Of a DNA stretch of 6,893 nt, positions 1-5,366 are shown one piece after another. Where the stretch lies: positions 1 through 6,893 of the forward strand of contig NZ_JACYGY010000007.1 in NCBI RefSeq assembly GCF_015221875.1, read 5' to 3'. The number at the start of each line of letters is the position of its first letter. The stretch's first letter is position 1. The notes under the pieces are model-generated. The model saw nothing but the letters and a program-made list of their open reading frames with translations. It was not told where the DNA came from and did no database searches. The DNA is from Dyadobacter subterraneus. GTDB lineage: Bacteria; Bacteroidota; Bacteroidia; Cytophagales; Spirosomataceae. A program made the position numbers and the translations under genes.

Positions 1-121
1 ATATTATGTCAAGTGAAAAGGTAATCAATAAGCCTTGATTTGATCCCAATGGCCATTTTTTAGTAAAGCTTTACATAACCCTTAGCTATGCATAACCCAG
101 GTTATGTAAAGCTTTACATAA
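1..121. mobile_element. Terminal part of an E-type element, probably moved by a tyrosine recombinase; rest lies left of the window
   Basis: This stretch ends abruptly where IS66 tnpC coding sequence begins. Its last 62 bases are built from copies of one 11-bp motif, GCTTTACATAA or its complement TTATGTAAAGC. Copies lie at 68-78, 102-112 (complement) and 111-121, with a variant GCTATGCATAA at 85-95. The complement of 68-97 matches 6771-6800, at the other end of the window, in 25 of 30 bases, so the two are terminal inverted repeats of one element family. Bases 1-60 hold little: a possible C-terminal tail of a plus-strand gene ending with TGA at 36-38 (residues SSEKVINKP), and a palindrome AATGGCCATT at 48-57 followed by a short T-run. 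No recombinase is visible. That such ends are served by a tyrosine recombinase is inferred from the half-site geometry, not seen. Confidence 0.6.
60..121. repeat. Array of palindromic 11-bp half-sites at the E end
   Basis: Two palindromes flank a central half-site. The perfect one, TTATGTAAAGCTTTACATAA, is at 102-121. A copy with one base missing is at 60-78. Between them lies GCTATGCATAA (85-95). Read as Xer/dif-like sites, 85-112 is 11 bp + 6-bp spacer CCCAGG + 11 bp with inverted arms. Half-sites 68-78 and 85-95 are direct copies 17 bp apart, again an 11-bp arm plus a 6-bp spacer. Regular 17-bp spacing suggests arrayed binding of one protein, such as a recombinase or its accessory factor. 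Which protein binds is not shown. Confidence 0.65.
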
Positions 122-138
122 AATTGGCCGAAAAAACT
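111..138. other. Left E/IS66 junction, att-like: half-site, 6-bp spacer, target
   Basis: Element half-site GCTTTACATAA (111-121) is followed by spacer AATTGG (122-127) and then by IS66 tnpC DNA from 128. The same spacer, with G in place of the first A, lies at the right junction (6767-6772). This is the arrangement expected of a recombination core in which strand exchange occurred across the 6-bp overlap. A plain 5-bp target duplication (ATTGG) made by another enzyme is the alternative. Confidence 0.55.
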
Positions 139-338
139 ACCTTTTTGCCGGATCACACGAAGCAGCACAACGGGCTGCCATGATCTACTCCTTCTTTGCA
201 ATTTGCAAAAAACACAACGTCAATCCCTACAATTGGCTAAAAAACACCCCGACAAACATCTCGACAATTAACCATAAAAACATCAACGATCTGTACCCGC
301 AAAACTTTAACAATATTCAACAGTTAACAAAGATGTAG
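123..338 (+). pseudogene. tnpC: IS66 transposase TnpC, C-terminal fragment (71 codons)
   Basis: The frame reads IGRKNYLFAGSHEAAQRAAM from 123 and ends at TAG 336-338 after ...QQLTKM. GRKNYLFAGS-x-x-AA-x-RAA is the conserved block that follows the catalytic Glu in IS66-family DDE transposases, continuing into the short IS66 C-terminal domain (here with NPYNWL). There is no start codon, and the upstream DNA is the E element. Added to the 441 residues of tnpC that end in IG on the right side of the window, it gives a protein of about 510 residues, the normal size of the family. It therefore begins at the very codon where the right copy is cut. It is inactive alone. Identification of the family is firm; whether both pieces descend from one copy cannot be told from the sequence. 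Confidence 0.92.
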
Positions 339-354
339 TTGGTAGGACGGATAC
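329..354. repeat. IS66 right terminal inverted repeat (IRR)
   Basis: Read on the minus strand from 354 it begins GTATCCGTCC. The IS66 left end at 4658 begins GTATGCGTCC, so 9 of the first 10 bases agree. Both continue to a shared CATCTTT if one gap is allowed. GTA at the tip is typical of IS66. It overlaps the end of tnpC (TAG 336-338). The next 8 bases, AATACAGG (355-362), do not match the 8 before the left end (TTTTATCA), so these two ends do not bound one simple insertion. Confidence 0.75.
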
Positions 355-384
355 AATACAGGAGCATTTTTACTTCTTTTTTTC

Positions 385-706
385 TTAGTTTTCCGGCGGC
401 ACGGGCCGCCCCGCTTGCGCATTCTTAGTTTGGCTTCCGCCAACAAAAAGGAATGTTAATCCGGCCTTCTGTAACGCATTGAAAAGGGAGTAACTTGCGG
501 TGCCTTCTATGGCCACCGAAGTTAGGCCGTGATTTTGAAGGTGCTTAATAAGCAGTTCATGATCTTTTGTGTAAATTTCAAATGAGCGTACATTTTTCTT
601 ATTTTGGTCAATAGCCACCAGGTGGCTACGAGATCCAACCCGGGCCGGTGCGGTCTATGCCCGCGGCATTGTAATTAATGACGGTAATGATTTCTTTTCC
701 ATAACA
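385..706 (-). pseudogene. IS110-family transposase, broken N-terminal (DEDD) domain
   Basis: On the minus strand 706-653 encodes ...EIITVINYNAAGID, the IS110 start with the first catalytic Asp. After 13 extra bases (652-640, GC-rich) a new frame continues from 639 as VGSRSHLVAID and on to SVAIEGTAS and FVGGSQTKN, the order seen in IS110 DEDD transposases (the Glu of AIEGTAS is the second acidic residue). The 13-base insertion shifts the frame, and an in-frame TAG follows. After SQTKN the family pattern (…KTDVxD…) is lost, and the frame ends at TAA 385-387 beside the IS66 end. The C-terminal Ser domain is absent. An ATG at 702-700 is out of frame with EIITV by one base. This is a dead remnant. 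Confidence 0.8.
395..410. repeat. GC-rich stem-loop at the broken end of the IS110 remnant
   Basis: GGCGGC (395-400) and GCCGCC (405-410) form a 6-bp stem with loop ACGG, in a GC-rich patch amid AT-rich DNA. The T-rich stretch lies on the wrong side for a plus-strand terminator, and on the minus strand an A-rich stretch follows, so no terminator is called. A core resembling it in inverted orientation (GCACGGGCC against GCACCGGCC, 8 of 9) lies in the 13-base insert at 640-652. Confidence 0.4.
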
Positions 707-855
707 TTTCGTCTTAAAAATAATGAAATAGCTTCATGGAAGTGTATTTTTAGGATATAAGATTTTTCTGTACAGGATTCTCAAACAGAGATCACCAATT
801 AATTTAACAAATGCTTCAGCAATAACTGAGGTATTATACAATCCAGCTCAGATTT

Positions 856-953
856 TAGGAACGACTTTCGGGTACCATTAAACCTAAGAGCTTATTTATG
901 AAGCTCTTAGGCGATAACGGAATATCGAATTAGTTTCCCAGTTGTCGTTCCTA
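856..953. repeat. Nested inverted repeats; inner hairpin is a possible terminator for the response regulator
   Basis: The inner hairpin has a perfect 11-bp stem, CCTAAGAGCTT (883-893) with AAGCTCTTAGG (901-911), and a 7-base loop. The outer arms TAGGAACGAC (856-865) and GTCGTTCCTA (944-953) are perfect 10-bp complements enclosing it. On the minus strand the inner hairpin is followed by only TTT, so termination is uncertain, although it lies about 125 bases past the stop of the minus-strand gene at 1037-1426. The rest of 707-1036 shows no coding sequence I can recognise. Confidence 0.5.
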
Positions 954-1036
954 TTCAACGGAATATGTGAAGTCTAACGATTTTAGTACGATGTAACTGG
1001 TGATTTTACGGTCATGATTGCGATGATGAATTTGCG

Positions 1037-1426
1037 TTAAGGTTCATTGAGAACACTGTTTATTGTTATAATTAGGTCAGCGTAGATCTCGTTTTGTTTT
1101 GGCAGAAAAAAATCGGCGCCGGCAGCCATTATCTTGTCAATCGTTTGAGTATCATTTTTACTGGAAAATGCGATAATTTTTATGAAAGGCCAGTTCGTTC
1201 GTAAAATGCATGCAGTTTGAAATCCATCCATTATTGGCGTTTCAATATCGAGGATTATTAGAGCAGGGGGTATTTGTGCGCGAAGCATCTTATCTACGCA
1301 ATCCTGTCCGTTTTCTGCTTCAAACGCAATGGTAAAATGATAATCAACAAGAAGACGCCTGATGAATGCCCGTGCCATTAAATTATGATCTACGATGGCT
1401 ATGGAGTAGGTTGTATTTGATTTCAT
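1037..1426 (-). CDS. Stand-alone response-regulator receiver protein (CheY-like REC domain)
   Basis: A cytoplasmic phospho-switch that would take a phosphoryl group from a partner histidine kinase. The 129 residues form one receiver domain. The phospho-acceptor is Asp60 in LIILDIETPIMDG; Ser88 or Ser89 (AFSS) stands at the Thr/Ser switch position; Lys110 (FLPK) is the conserved lysine. Asp13 (IVDHN) supplies the acidic pocket, but the second acidic residue usual there is His14. The N-terminal half resembles the NarL/FixJ class, yet no helix-turn-helix domain follows: the frame stops just after the last receiver helix, and none was found downstream in any frame. It may be a single-domain regulator or a gene that lost its output domain. 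The ATG at 1426 fits the receiver start; no Shine-Dalgarno is seen, as usual in Bacteroidota. No kinase is nearby. Confidence 0.88.
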   Translation of the reverse strand: MKSNTTYSIAIVDHNLMARAFIRRLLVDYHFTIAFEAENGQDCVDKMLRAQIPPALIILDIETPIMDGFQTACILRTNWPFIKIIAFSSKNDTQTIDKIMAAGADFFLPKQNEIYADLIITINSVLNEP

Positions 1427-1480
1427 GAGTAACGTTGAGTTATTTGTTTTGACGAAAGAACTAAATTTAAGCTACGAATG

Positions 1481-1525
1481 GGTTCGATAGTTCAATTGGT
1501 TAAGAACATCAGCATGTATTGGAGT
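1481..1525 (+). pseudogene. Degraded tRNA-like 5' half, most like tRNA-Asp
   Basis: From 1481, GGTTCGATAGTTCAATTGGT and the following TAAGAAC-A-TCAGC resemble an acceptor strand, D-arm (GTTC...GAAC) and 5' anticodon-stem strand of tRNA-Asp. TGT follows where CTGTCAC would stand in the Asp anticodon loop. The 3' anticodon strand is not complementary, and no T-arm (GTTCGAnTC) or acceptor 3' strand follows, so it is not a working tRNA. Such half-tRNAs can be left by element integration or deletion. The likeness to tRNA-Asp is from memory of the family pattern. Confidence 0.38.
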
Positions 1526-1553
1526 TGCAAGCCTCCTTAAGATGATGGATTAA

Positions 1554-1877
1554 TTAAATTCTGTAAATTTTTAGATCGTCTGCGGTTAGATTGCATTGAG
1601 CGGCTAATGGATTCTCACTGTTAAACTGGTAAGCACCCATATTAATCTCATCGTTAAAGATTTAGCCGTTACCAGCGATGTCCAATAGTATGATCCCATT
1701 ACAAAACCAAAAATTCCTAGTATTGATCAGCGGGCTGCACCTAAGCAAGCTATAATCCCCTTTCGTGCTCGGACCATGTGAATGAGGAGCCATAAACATA
1801 GGGTCAGTGCTGCCGGCGATATTAATGTTAGACCAATTTGTATAATCCTGTACCAAGATGTAATTAGGTTTTGTTTT
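1554..1877 (-). pseudogene. C-terminal remnant of a choice-of-anchor Q / right-handed parallel beta-helix surface protein
   Basis: On the minus strand the frame reads ILVQDYTNWSNINIAGSTDP, later DYSLLRCSPLIN, then LLDIAGNG-stop-IFNDEINMGAYQF. The end (SPLIN...LDIAGNxRIFNxxIDMGAYEF) is the signature closing region of large secreted repeat proteins of Bacteroidota with a parallel beta-helix, usually surface-anchored or exported by type IX secretion. An in-frame TAA at 1664-1662 falls where the family has Arg (AGA or CGA expected). Past it the frame stays open through ENPLAAQCNLTADDLKIYRI to a TAA at 1556-1554. Upstream it is closed by TGA at 1880-1878, and the hundreds of N-terminal residues are missing. 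It is a fragment with a later nonsense mutation, and no type IX sorting domain remains. A second minus-strand frame over 1727-1912 is a shadow. Confidence 0.72.
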
Positions 1878-1981
1878 TCAAAACTCTTAAAATCCAGATA
1901 AATCAGGATCATGCAATATTTGATGAGAAATAATTTTACTTATCGTAATGAATTCGGAATATAGTAAAAACGCAGCAATCG

Positions 1982-2000
1982 ACTATGAAAATTTCATAGT
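1982..2000. promoter_or_regulatory. 19-bp perfect palindrome ACTATGAAAATTTCATAGT
   Basis: Nine-base arms pair around a central A. It is followed by TTTTTGAC, so it could be an operator or a weak hairpin with a short T-run. No gene starts within 100 bases downstream on the plus strand, although AAAGGAGGTG at 2081-2090 resembles a Shine-Dalgarno with no start codon after it. Role unknown. Apart from this, 1881-2130 shows no coding sequence. Confidence 0.35.
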
Positions 2001-2132
2001 TTTTGACTTGACCCATTATGGTTATATTACAATTACCTTGCCTGAAAATTCTATATGTTTCATGTTAAATAAGGTGTAAAAAAGGAGGTGTTTATTAAAC
2101 TCTTTGCTCGATAGCTATTTCCCTAAAAAAAG

Positions 2133-2160
2133 AACCTTCTCGAAAAGCTGAGAAGGTTTT
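2133..2160. terminator. Rho-independent terminator, usable on both strands
   Basis: AACCTTCTC (2133-2141) pairs with GAGAAGGTT (2150-2158) around an 8-base loop. A T-run follows on the plus strand (TTTT from 2157), and seven A precede it (2125-2131), which gives TTTTTTT on the minus strand. The minus-strand form is the stronger. No intact gene ends near it on either strand: the nearest minus-strand gene stops at 2805. It looks like the leftover of a lost gene. Confidence 0.7.
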
Positions 2161-2804
2161 AACGTTGAGGAAAGCAGGGTAACACTTCTAAATTTATAAA
2201 GCATCTGCGATGTAGCTATAAATAATTTATTAAACGGTACCAAATTTTAAACAATCTTTATAATGTCATTTTTTAACTGAAAATAATTATGTTATGTATA
2301 AAAATTTAAATATGACTTTTACCAACATTGCATATATATAAAACAGTTATTTGAATGTAGCCAAAGTTAAATTTTGTATGTCCCATTTTTCGCGGAAATT
2401 TAGGTTCTGTGAAAATTAAGTCAGTTTTCGGTATACTGATCCACTTAACAAACTAGCTCAGATGTTGATGGACTTGCCAGCCATCACATCTAAGAATCCC
2501 AATGGCATCTTTTCAAAAGACTCATCAAACAATCGTCGTTTTCTCTTAGTCAAATTTAGTTGACATGTTAAATACTGTCATTTTTCTCTTCAAATATATG
2601 TAACAATTGCAAAGCCAAGTTTTCCTTGACAGCAGCAGGGCGTAATACGTTTTTCTGTTATTGTGCCGACAAAACACTGATTATTCTATGAGTATATTAA
2701 TATATTGTCCAGTCTTTTAGCTTTATCTAATTATGCAAGTCTGCAATACACGTATTGCATGTGATACTTAGATTAAAATAATTTCAGCCTATATATAATT
2801 TTGC
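2161..2804. other. AT-rich non-coding stretch with one possible insertion-sequence remnant
   Basis: No gene is recognisable across this 640-base gap. On the minus strand, 2444-2422 reads GTGGATCAGTATACCGAAAA, reminiscent of the GTGGATCA...CCGAAA repeats at the ends of some IS21-family elements. Just upstream on the same strand (about 2535-2462) a short frame reads KRRLFDESFEKM before diverging and stopping, resembling the start of IS3-type OrfA proteins. Both likenesses are short and from memory, and they point to different families, so they are offered only as leads. Confidence 0.25.
2742..2759. promoter_or_regulatory. Inverted repeat TGCAATAC-AC-GTATTGCA, operator-like
   Basis: Perfect 8-bp arms are separated by two bases. 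It lies about 45 bases past the stop codon of the minus-strand gene at 2805-3422. The arms lack a T-run and the spacer is too short for a hairpin loop, so a protein-binding dyad is more likely than a terminator. No promoter can be assigned to it. Confidence 0.3.
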
Positions 2805-3422
2805 CTAAAAAGCATAACCAATTTTCATTGTCATATAATCTCGGTTGTAAAAAATCTTCTCGTCAATCAAGTTCATCTCTAGGGAAATTGAAAATGAGTT
2901 AAGATTTATTCCAATCCTTGGTGAAACACCAAAGCGTATTCCCAAGTTTTCTCTTCGAACATTGATCGGATCGGATTGTTGTTTGTCGGGAAATCTTCCA
3001 TAGCCCAATCGGTAAAGTCCGGCGCCAATTCCAATAAAAGGTGCGTATTTACTATTCCACAGTTTAATAACATCTGCGGTGGCAGACAACGAGCCCATTG
3101 GATCACCCTTTGTCCTACCGGCGTCACTGATATAGGAGCTCATATATGTATATTCTCCACGAAACCCTACAGATATATAGTTAGTAAGCATATATGAAGG
3201 TTCTGCCGAAATAGACAGCGTCGATGCTTGAAAAAAACTCTCTTTATTTCGGTAGGTTGTACCTATACCAACACCAATCTTAAAATTCCATCGGTCTCTG
3301 TATTGCAGAAAGTCAGGAGATTTTTGATCATAAGTCTGCGGGCGAATTATTTCAGCATTATTTTGCCCCTTTACGACCTGAAACATAAAAACGATGGACA
3401 ATGTTAAGAGAAAATTTTTCAT
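2805..3422 (-). CDS. Secreted outer-membrane beta-barrel protein (205 aa)
   Basis: The protein starts MKNFLLTLSIVFMFQVVKG-Q: a lysine, a hydrophobic stretch of about 13 residues and a likely cleavage near residue 19 or 20, so it is exported by Sec. After a polar stretch (21-45) the mature part alternates hydrophobic and polar residues in strand-like segments (FKIGVGIGTTY, LSISAEPSYML, ISVGFRGEYTYM, APFIGIGAGLYRLGYG, LGIRFGVSPRIGINL, FSISLEMNLIDE, YMTMKIGYAF). It ends in Phe, as barrel proteins handled by the BAM complex do. The size and pattern fit the small outer-membrane beta-barrel (OmpA-like barrel/porin-family) proteins common in Bacteroidota; about eight strands are likely. No enzymatic motif was seen. 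It stands alone, with no partner gene near. The ATG at 3422 gives the full signal peptide; no clear promoter was found upstream. Confidence 0.85.
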   Translation of the reverse strand: MKNFLLTLSIVFMFQVVKGQNNAEIIRPQTYDQKSPDFLQYRDRWNFKIGVGIGTTYRNKESFFQASTLSISAEPSYMLTNYISVGFRGEYTYMSSYISDAGRTKGDPMGSLSATADVIKLWNSKYAPFIGIGAGLYRLGYGRFPDKQQSDPINVRRENLGIRFGVSPRIGINLNSFSISLEMNLIDEKIFYNRDYMTMKIGYAF

Positions 3423-4074
3423 TCGTTAGCTGGTTAAACTGGACTTCTCAAAGAAACCATTCTGATATTTATGGTATTATTTTACTAAAACCAATAATTA
3501 TGCCAGAGTTTGTATCGGTTACGTGGGTGTCTGCCGAAAGAATAGAGACTCTTTGAAAAATGTACAATGCTCTCATTGCCAATTTTTGAATAATGTTGTT
3601 ACTAGAAGCAATTTGGTTTAGAATTTCAACAAATCATCCAGAGAGGCGCAATTTTCATGAAAAGGTCTGTGAAGCAATTTTTTATATGATAGAATAGGTT
3701 GATATAAAACCTTGATAAAATTTAAAGAAAAAAAATTCCCAAATTTAAAACTGTTGAAAATTGCAGCAGTTAGATAGTACTGACTTTTCTACAATCATCG
3801 AGTTATTCTTCATCAGATAAACTGTAAATTTGTGGATTGGCCTGACTGTCTGGACTATTTTAATGAATACTGATGCCTGGAGGTACAAATCATGGCCGAT
3901 TTTGTTGCCAATTATTTAGCTTGTTCTAATTTCCCGCTTTGAATGCCAGCATTGAGCATGTGTTCTGATACAAAACAGCAAGCCTTGATAGTCTGCATCT
4001 AAAAGTTTTACCTTTGTTTATTTACAAAATGAAGTTGAAAGTAGCGACAAGCCAGTCTTATCTGGAAACATTGG
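3423..4074. other. Intergenic region without recognisable genes
   Basis: This 650-base AT-rich stretch has no frame I can assign. Two short frames were examined: a minus-strand one at 3998-3912 (28 residues, MQTIKACCFVSEHMLNAGIQ and eight more), which reads like a protein fragment but matches no family I know, and a plus-strand one at 3500-3556 (18 residues). A plus-strand ATG at 4029 opens a 17-residue frame (MKLKVATSQSYLETLG...) that stops just inside the next remnant. Confidence 0.4.
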
Positions 4075-4305
4075 GTGGTTTTTCGACTGAATAAATATCA
4101 CACTTGGTCCGGGACATATTTAGCTCGATCCTTTTCTTACGCCCTGTTTACGGCTGGGGTCAGGTCAGGTGTTTTTGGTTGGATGCGGGCTTTGGCGAAT
4201 GATTATGTTTCGAACGGTATTATTACTCTGCAGCAACGTAACCTGAAAGCATATCTGCTAAATCCTGCCAGGATTAAAAAAGCGGATTGTCCGGATTTTT
4301 TTTAA
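4075..4305 (+). pseudogene. Decayed short-chain dehydrogenase/reductase (SDR) fragment
   Basis: The frame contains WSGTYLARSFSYALFTAGVR then GVFGWMRALANDYVSNGIIT. This follows the SDR order: S-G region, active-site YxxxK-AGV, then GFxRALAxxxxxxGITVN. The catalytic Tyr is residue 22 counted from 4075; the Lys four residues on is Thr26 (ACG for AAG). The beta-strand motif INIT expected just before it lies in the next frame (4091-4102), which implies a frameshift near 4102. The Rossmann half with the cofactor-binding TGxxxGxG is missing. After GIIT the text leaves the family and ends at a TAA. SDR enzymes use NAD(P) to oxidise or reduce alcohols and ketones; this copy cannot. The match rests on pattern memory over about 35 residues. 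Confidence 0.45.
4261..4303 (+). terminator. Possible terminator: palindrome plus T8 run
   Basis: AATCCTGCCAGGATT (4261-4275) is a palindrome with 7-bp arms around one base. A small second stem, CGGA (4283-4286) with TCCG (4290-4293), runs after G-A into TTTTTTTT (4296-4303). Preceding A residues could extend the stem. It falls at the end of the SDR remnant's frame, so it may be coincidental or a decayed terminator. Confidence 0.35.
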
Positions 4306-4486
4306 TTAATGGAAAGAAAAATTGACTATTTTTTAGTGAAACAACTCGGTATATCCGGGTTTCTGTACAGAGGAAAAATGAGCAATCATTTGCGCGATCT
4401 TAGGTAAAACCTTTAAAGAAAATAACGCGTTCATTTTACCGATAGTAGTTTACTGGTGAAATCTTTTGCCAATCCCAAATTAATTG

Positions 4487-4651
4487 CTAACATTCTCTAC
4501 TAATGACAAACGGACCAAAGCAACTGCCAGCCTCCATAAGCTTATAGATTCTAATTTCGCTAGCACCTGCAATCTTTTGAACAAAAGTAAATGTGTTTTG
4601 GTGACCTTCTGGCAACATGAATCCATTAAGTGCAAGCTGATCAGAAGTCTT
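4487..4651 (-). pseudogene. 3' fragment of an unrecognised gene, cut near the IS66 left end
   Basis: On the minus strand the frame reads KTSDQLALNGFMLPEGHQNT then FTFVQKIAGASEIRIYKLME and AGSCFGPFVISREC, ending at TAG 4489-4487. Its composition and order look like genuine protein, unlike the competing minus-strand frame over the same bases, which runs across the IS66 end. I do not recognise the family and assign no function. It has no start codon. In-frame TGA-TAA lie at 4657-4652, immediately beside the IS66 tip (4658), so the gene had lost its 5' part or decayed by the time of, or since, the IS66 insertion. Below it (4306-4486) only short frames occur, such as a 33-residue minus-strand frame from 4434 to 4333. 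Confidence 0.45.
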
Positions 4652-4657
4652 TTATCA

Positions 4658-4683
4658 GTATGCGTCCGATAAAACCATCTTTT
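4658..4683. repeat. IS66 left terminal inverted repeat (IRL)
   Basis: Begins GTATGCGTCCG and ends near CATCTTTT. Against the right repeat (329-354 read on the minus strand) 9 of the first 10 bases agree, and CATCTTT is shared after a one-base gap. It lies 31 bases before the tnpA start codon, as usual for the family. The 8 bases outside it are TTTTATCA. Confidence 0.75.
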
Positions 4684-4714
4684 AACTGATCTGCATAGTT
4701 CGTAATCTTGTTTC

Positions 4715-5023
4715 ATGAAAACTGAGACAGAAAAAATGCGTGAGCTGTACGATCAATGGCAAACGCAAGGCTTAAGCAAACAGGCTTTTTGCAATCAGAA
4801 TGGGATGGGATACCATAAATTCAATTACTGGGTTAAGAAATTCCGCCGCGAAAATGTGCCCATTGTGGCGGCACCCCGTGGGTTTAGTCAGATACTGGTT
4901 CAAAAACCAGCTTTAATTGAGCAAAACCAACAAGCTCTGGCAGCAATTACTTTTCCATCTGGAGCGCGTATAGAGCTGTTCGGATCTCTCGACGCTTCAT
5001 TTATAAAGAAGCTCCTTCTTTAA
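4715..5023 (+). CDS. tnpA: IS66 accessory protein TnpA (helix-turn-helix)
   Basis: 102 residues, within the family's usual 85-130. The N-terminal half (MRELYDQWQTQGLSKQAFC, then NQNGMGYHKFNYWVKKFR) is the helix-turn-helix of IS66 TnpA/OrfA proteins: a helix, the LSKQAFC turn region and a recognition helix ending in YWVKKFR. The C-terminal half is the variable region with the FPSGARIELFGSLDASFIKKLL strand-and-helix tail typical of Bacteroidota copies. TnpA and TnpB are needed in many IS66 elements beside the TnpC transposase, probably to bind the ends or form the synaptic complex. The start ATG at 4715 sits 57 bases from the IS tip. TAA 5021-5023 is one base from the tnpB ATG (5025), so the two are translationally linked. 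It appears intact. Confidence 0.93.
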   Translation: MKTETEKMRELYDQWQTQGLSKQAFCNQNGMGYHKFNYWVKKFRRENVPIVAAPRGFSQILVQKPALIEQNQQALAAITFPSGARIELFGSLDASFIKKLLL

Positions 5024-5024
5024 T

Positions 5025-5366
5025 ATGTTGGCTTTATCTCACAGCTGCCGATACTTTCTGTACCGGAGTCCAACGGATATGCGTTTTGGCATATACAGCC
5101 TGGCTGGCTTGGTCCGGAATGAATTGGGTTTTGATCCATCAGGCGGTGATGTTTTCGTTTTTCTGGGCAAAAGACTTAATCAAATCCGACTCTTACAATG
5201 GGATCGGGATGGGTTTGCCATGTATGTCAAAAAGCTTGAACAAGGTACTTTCGAATGGCCCAAAGGAGAAGATATTTCCATTACCAGCCAACAGTTGACA
5301 CTTCTTCTGCAAGGCGTAATGCTGGATTCGGTTCGCCTAAGAAAGCGCTATCAGCATACAAAATAG
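5025..5366 (+). CDS. tnpB: IS66 accessory protein TnpB
   Basis: 113 residues, close to the usual 115-120. It carries the family signature in order: YRSPTDMRFGIYSLAGLV (residues about 13-30), DVFVFLGKRLNQIRLLQWDRDGF (42-64) and MYVKKLEQGTFEWP (66-79). This is the small beta-rich protein of IS66 elements (not the IS605 nuclease of the same name). It starts one base after the tnpA stop and ends 81 bases before tnpC. That gap holds a weak inverted repeat (TGCCT...AGGCA) but no gene. No frameshift or missing motif was seen. Confidence 0.95.
   Translation: MLALSHSCRYFLYRSPTDMRFGIYSLAGLVRNELGFDPSGGDVFVFLGKRLNQIRLLQWDRDGFAMYVKKLEQGTFEWPKGEDISITSQQLTLLLQGVMLDSVRLRKRYQHTK

Noticed and set aside
60..121. 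CRISPR-like or integron attC array
   Set aside because: Repeats are short palindromic half-sites without unique spacers, and there is no attC-type R/L box arrangement or cas/intI gene.
1727..1912. 61-residue minus-strand frame with a hydrophobic stretch
   Set aside because: It overlaps the beta-helix remnant in another frame, and the remnant has recognisable family motifs while this has none.
2003..2030. TTGACT/TTGACC sequences as a sigma-70-type promoter
   Set aside because: No matching -10 at proper spacing, no Bacteroidota TAnnTTTG box and no gene downstream.
2906..3197. Minus- and plus-strand frames inside the beta-barrel gene
   Set aside because: Both are shadows of the 205-residue protein, which has a signal peptide and barrel pattern.
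3912..3998. 28-residue minus-strand frame
   Set aside because: Too short, with a stop directly before its ATG and no recognised family; kept only as a note in the gap entry.
4480..4716. 78-residue minus-strand frame
   Set aside because: It runs through the IS66 left inverted repeat into tnpA upstream DNA, and the other frame at 4487-4651 reads better.
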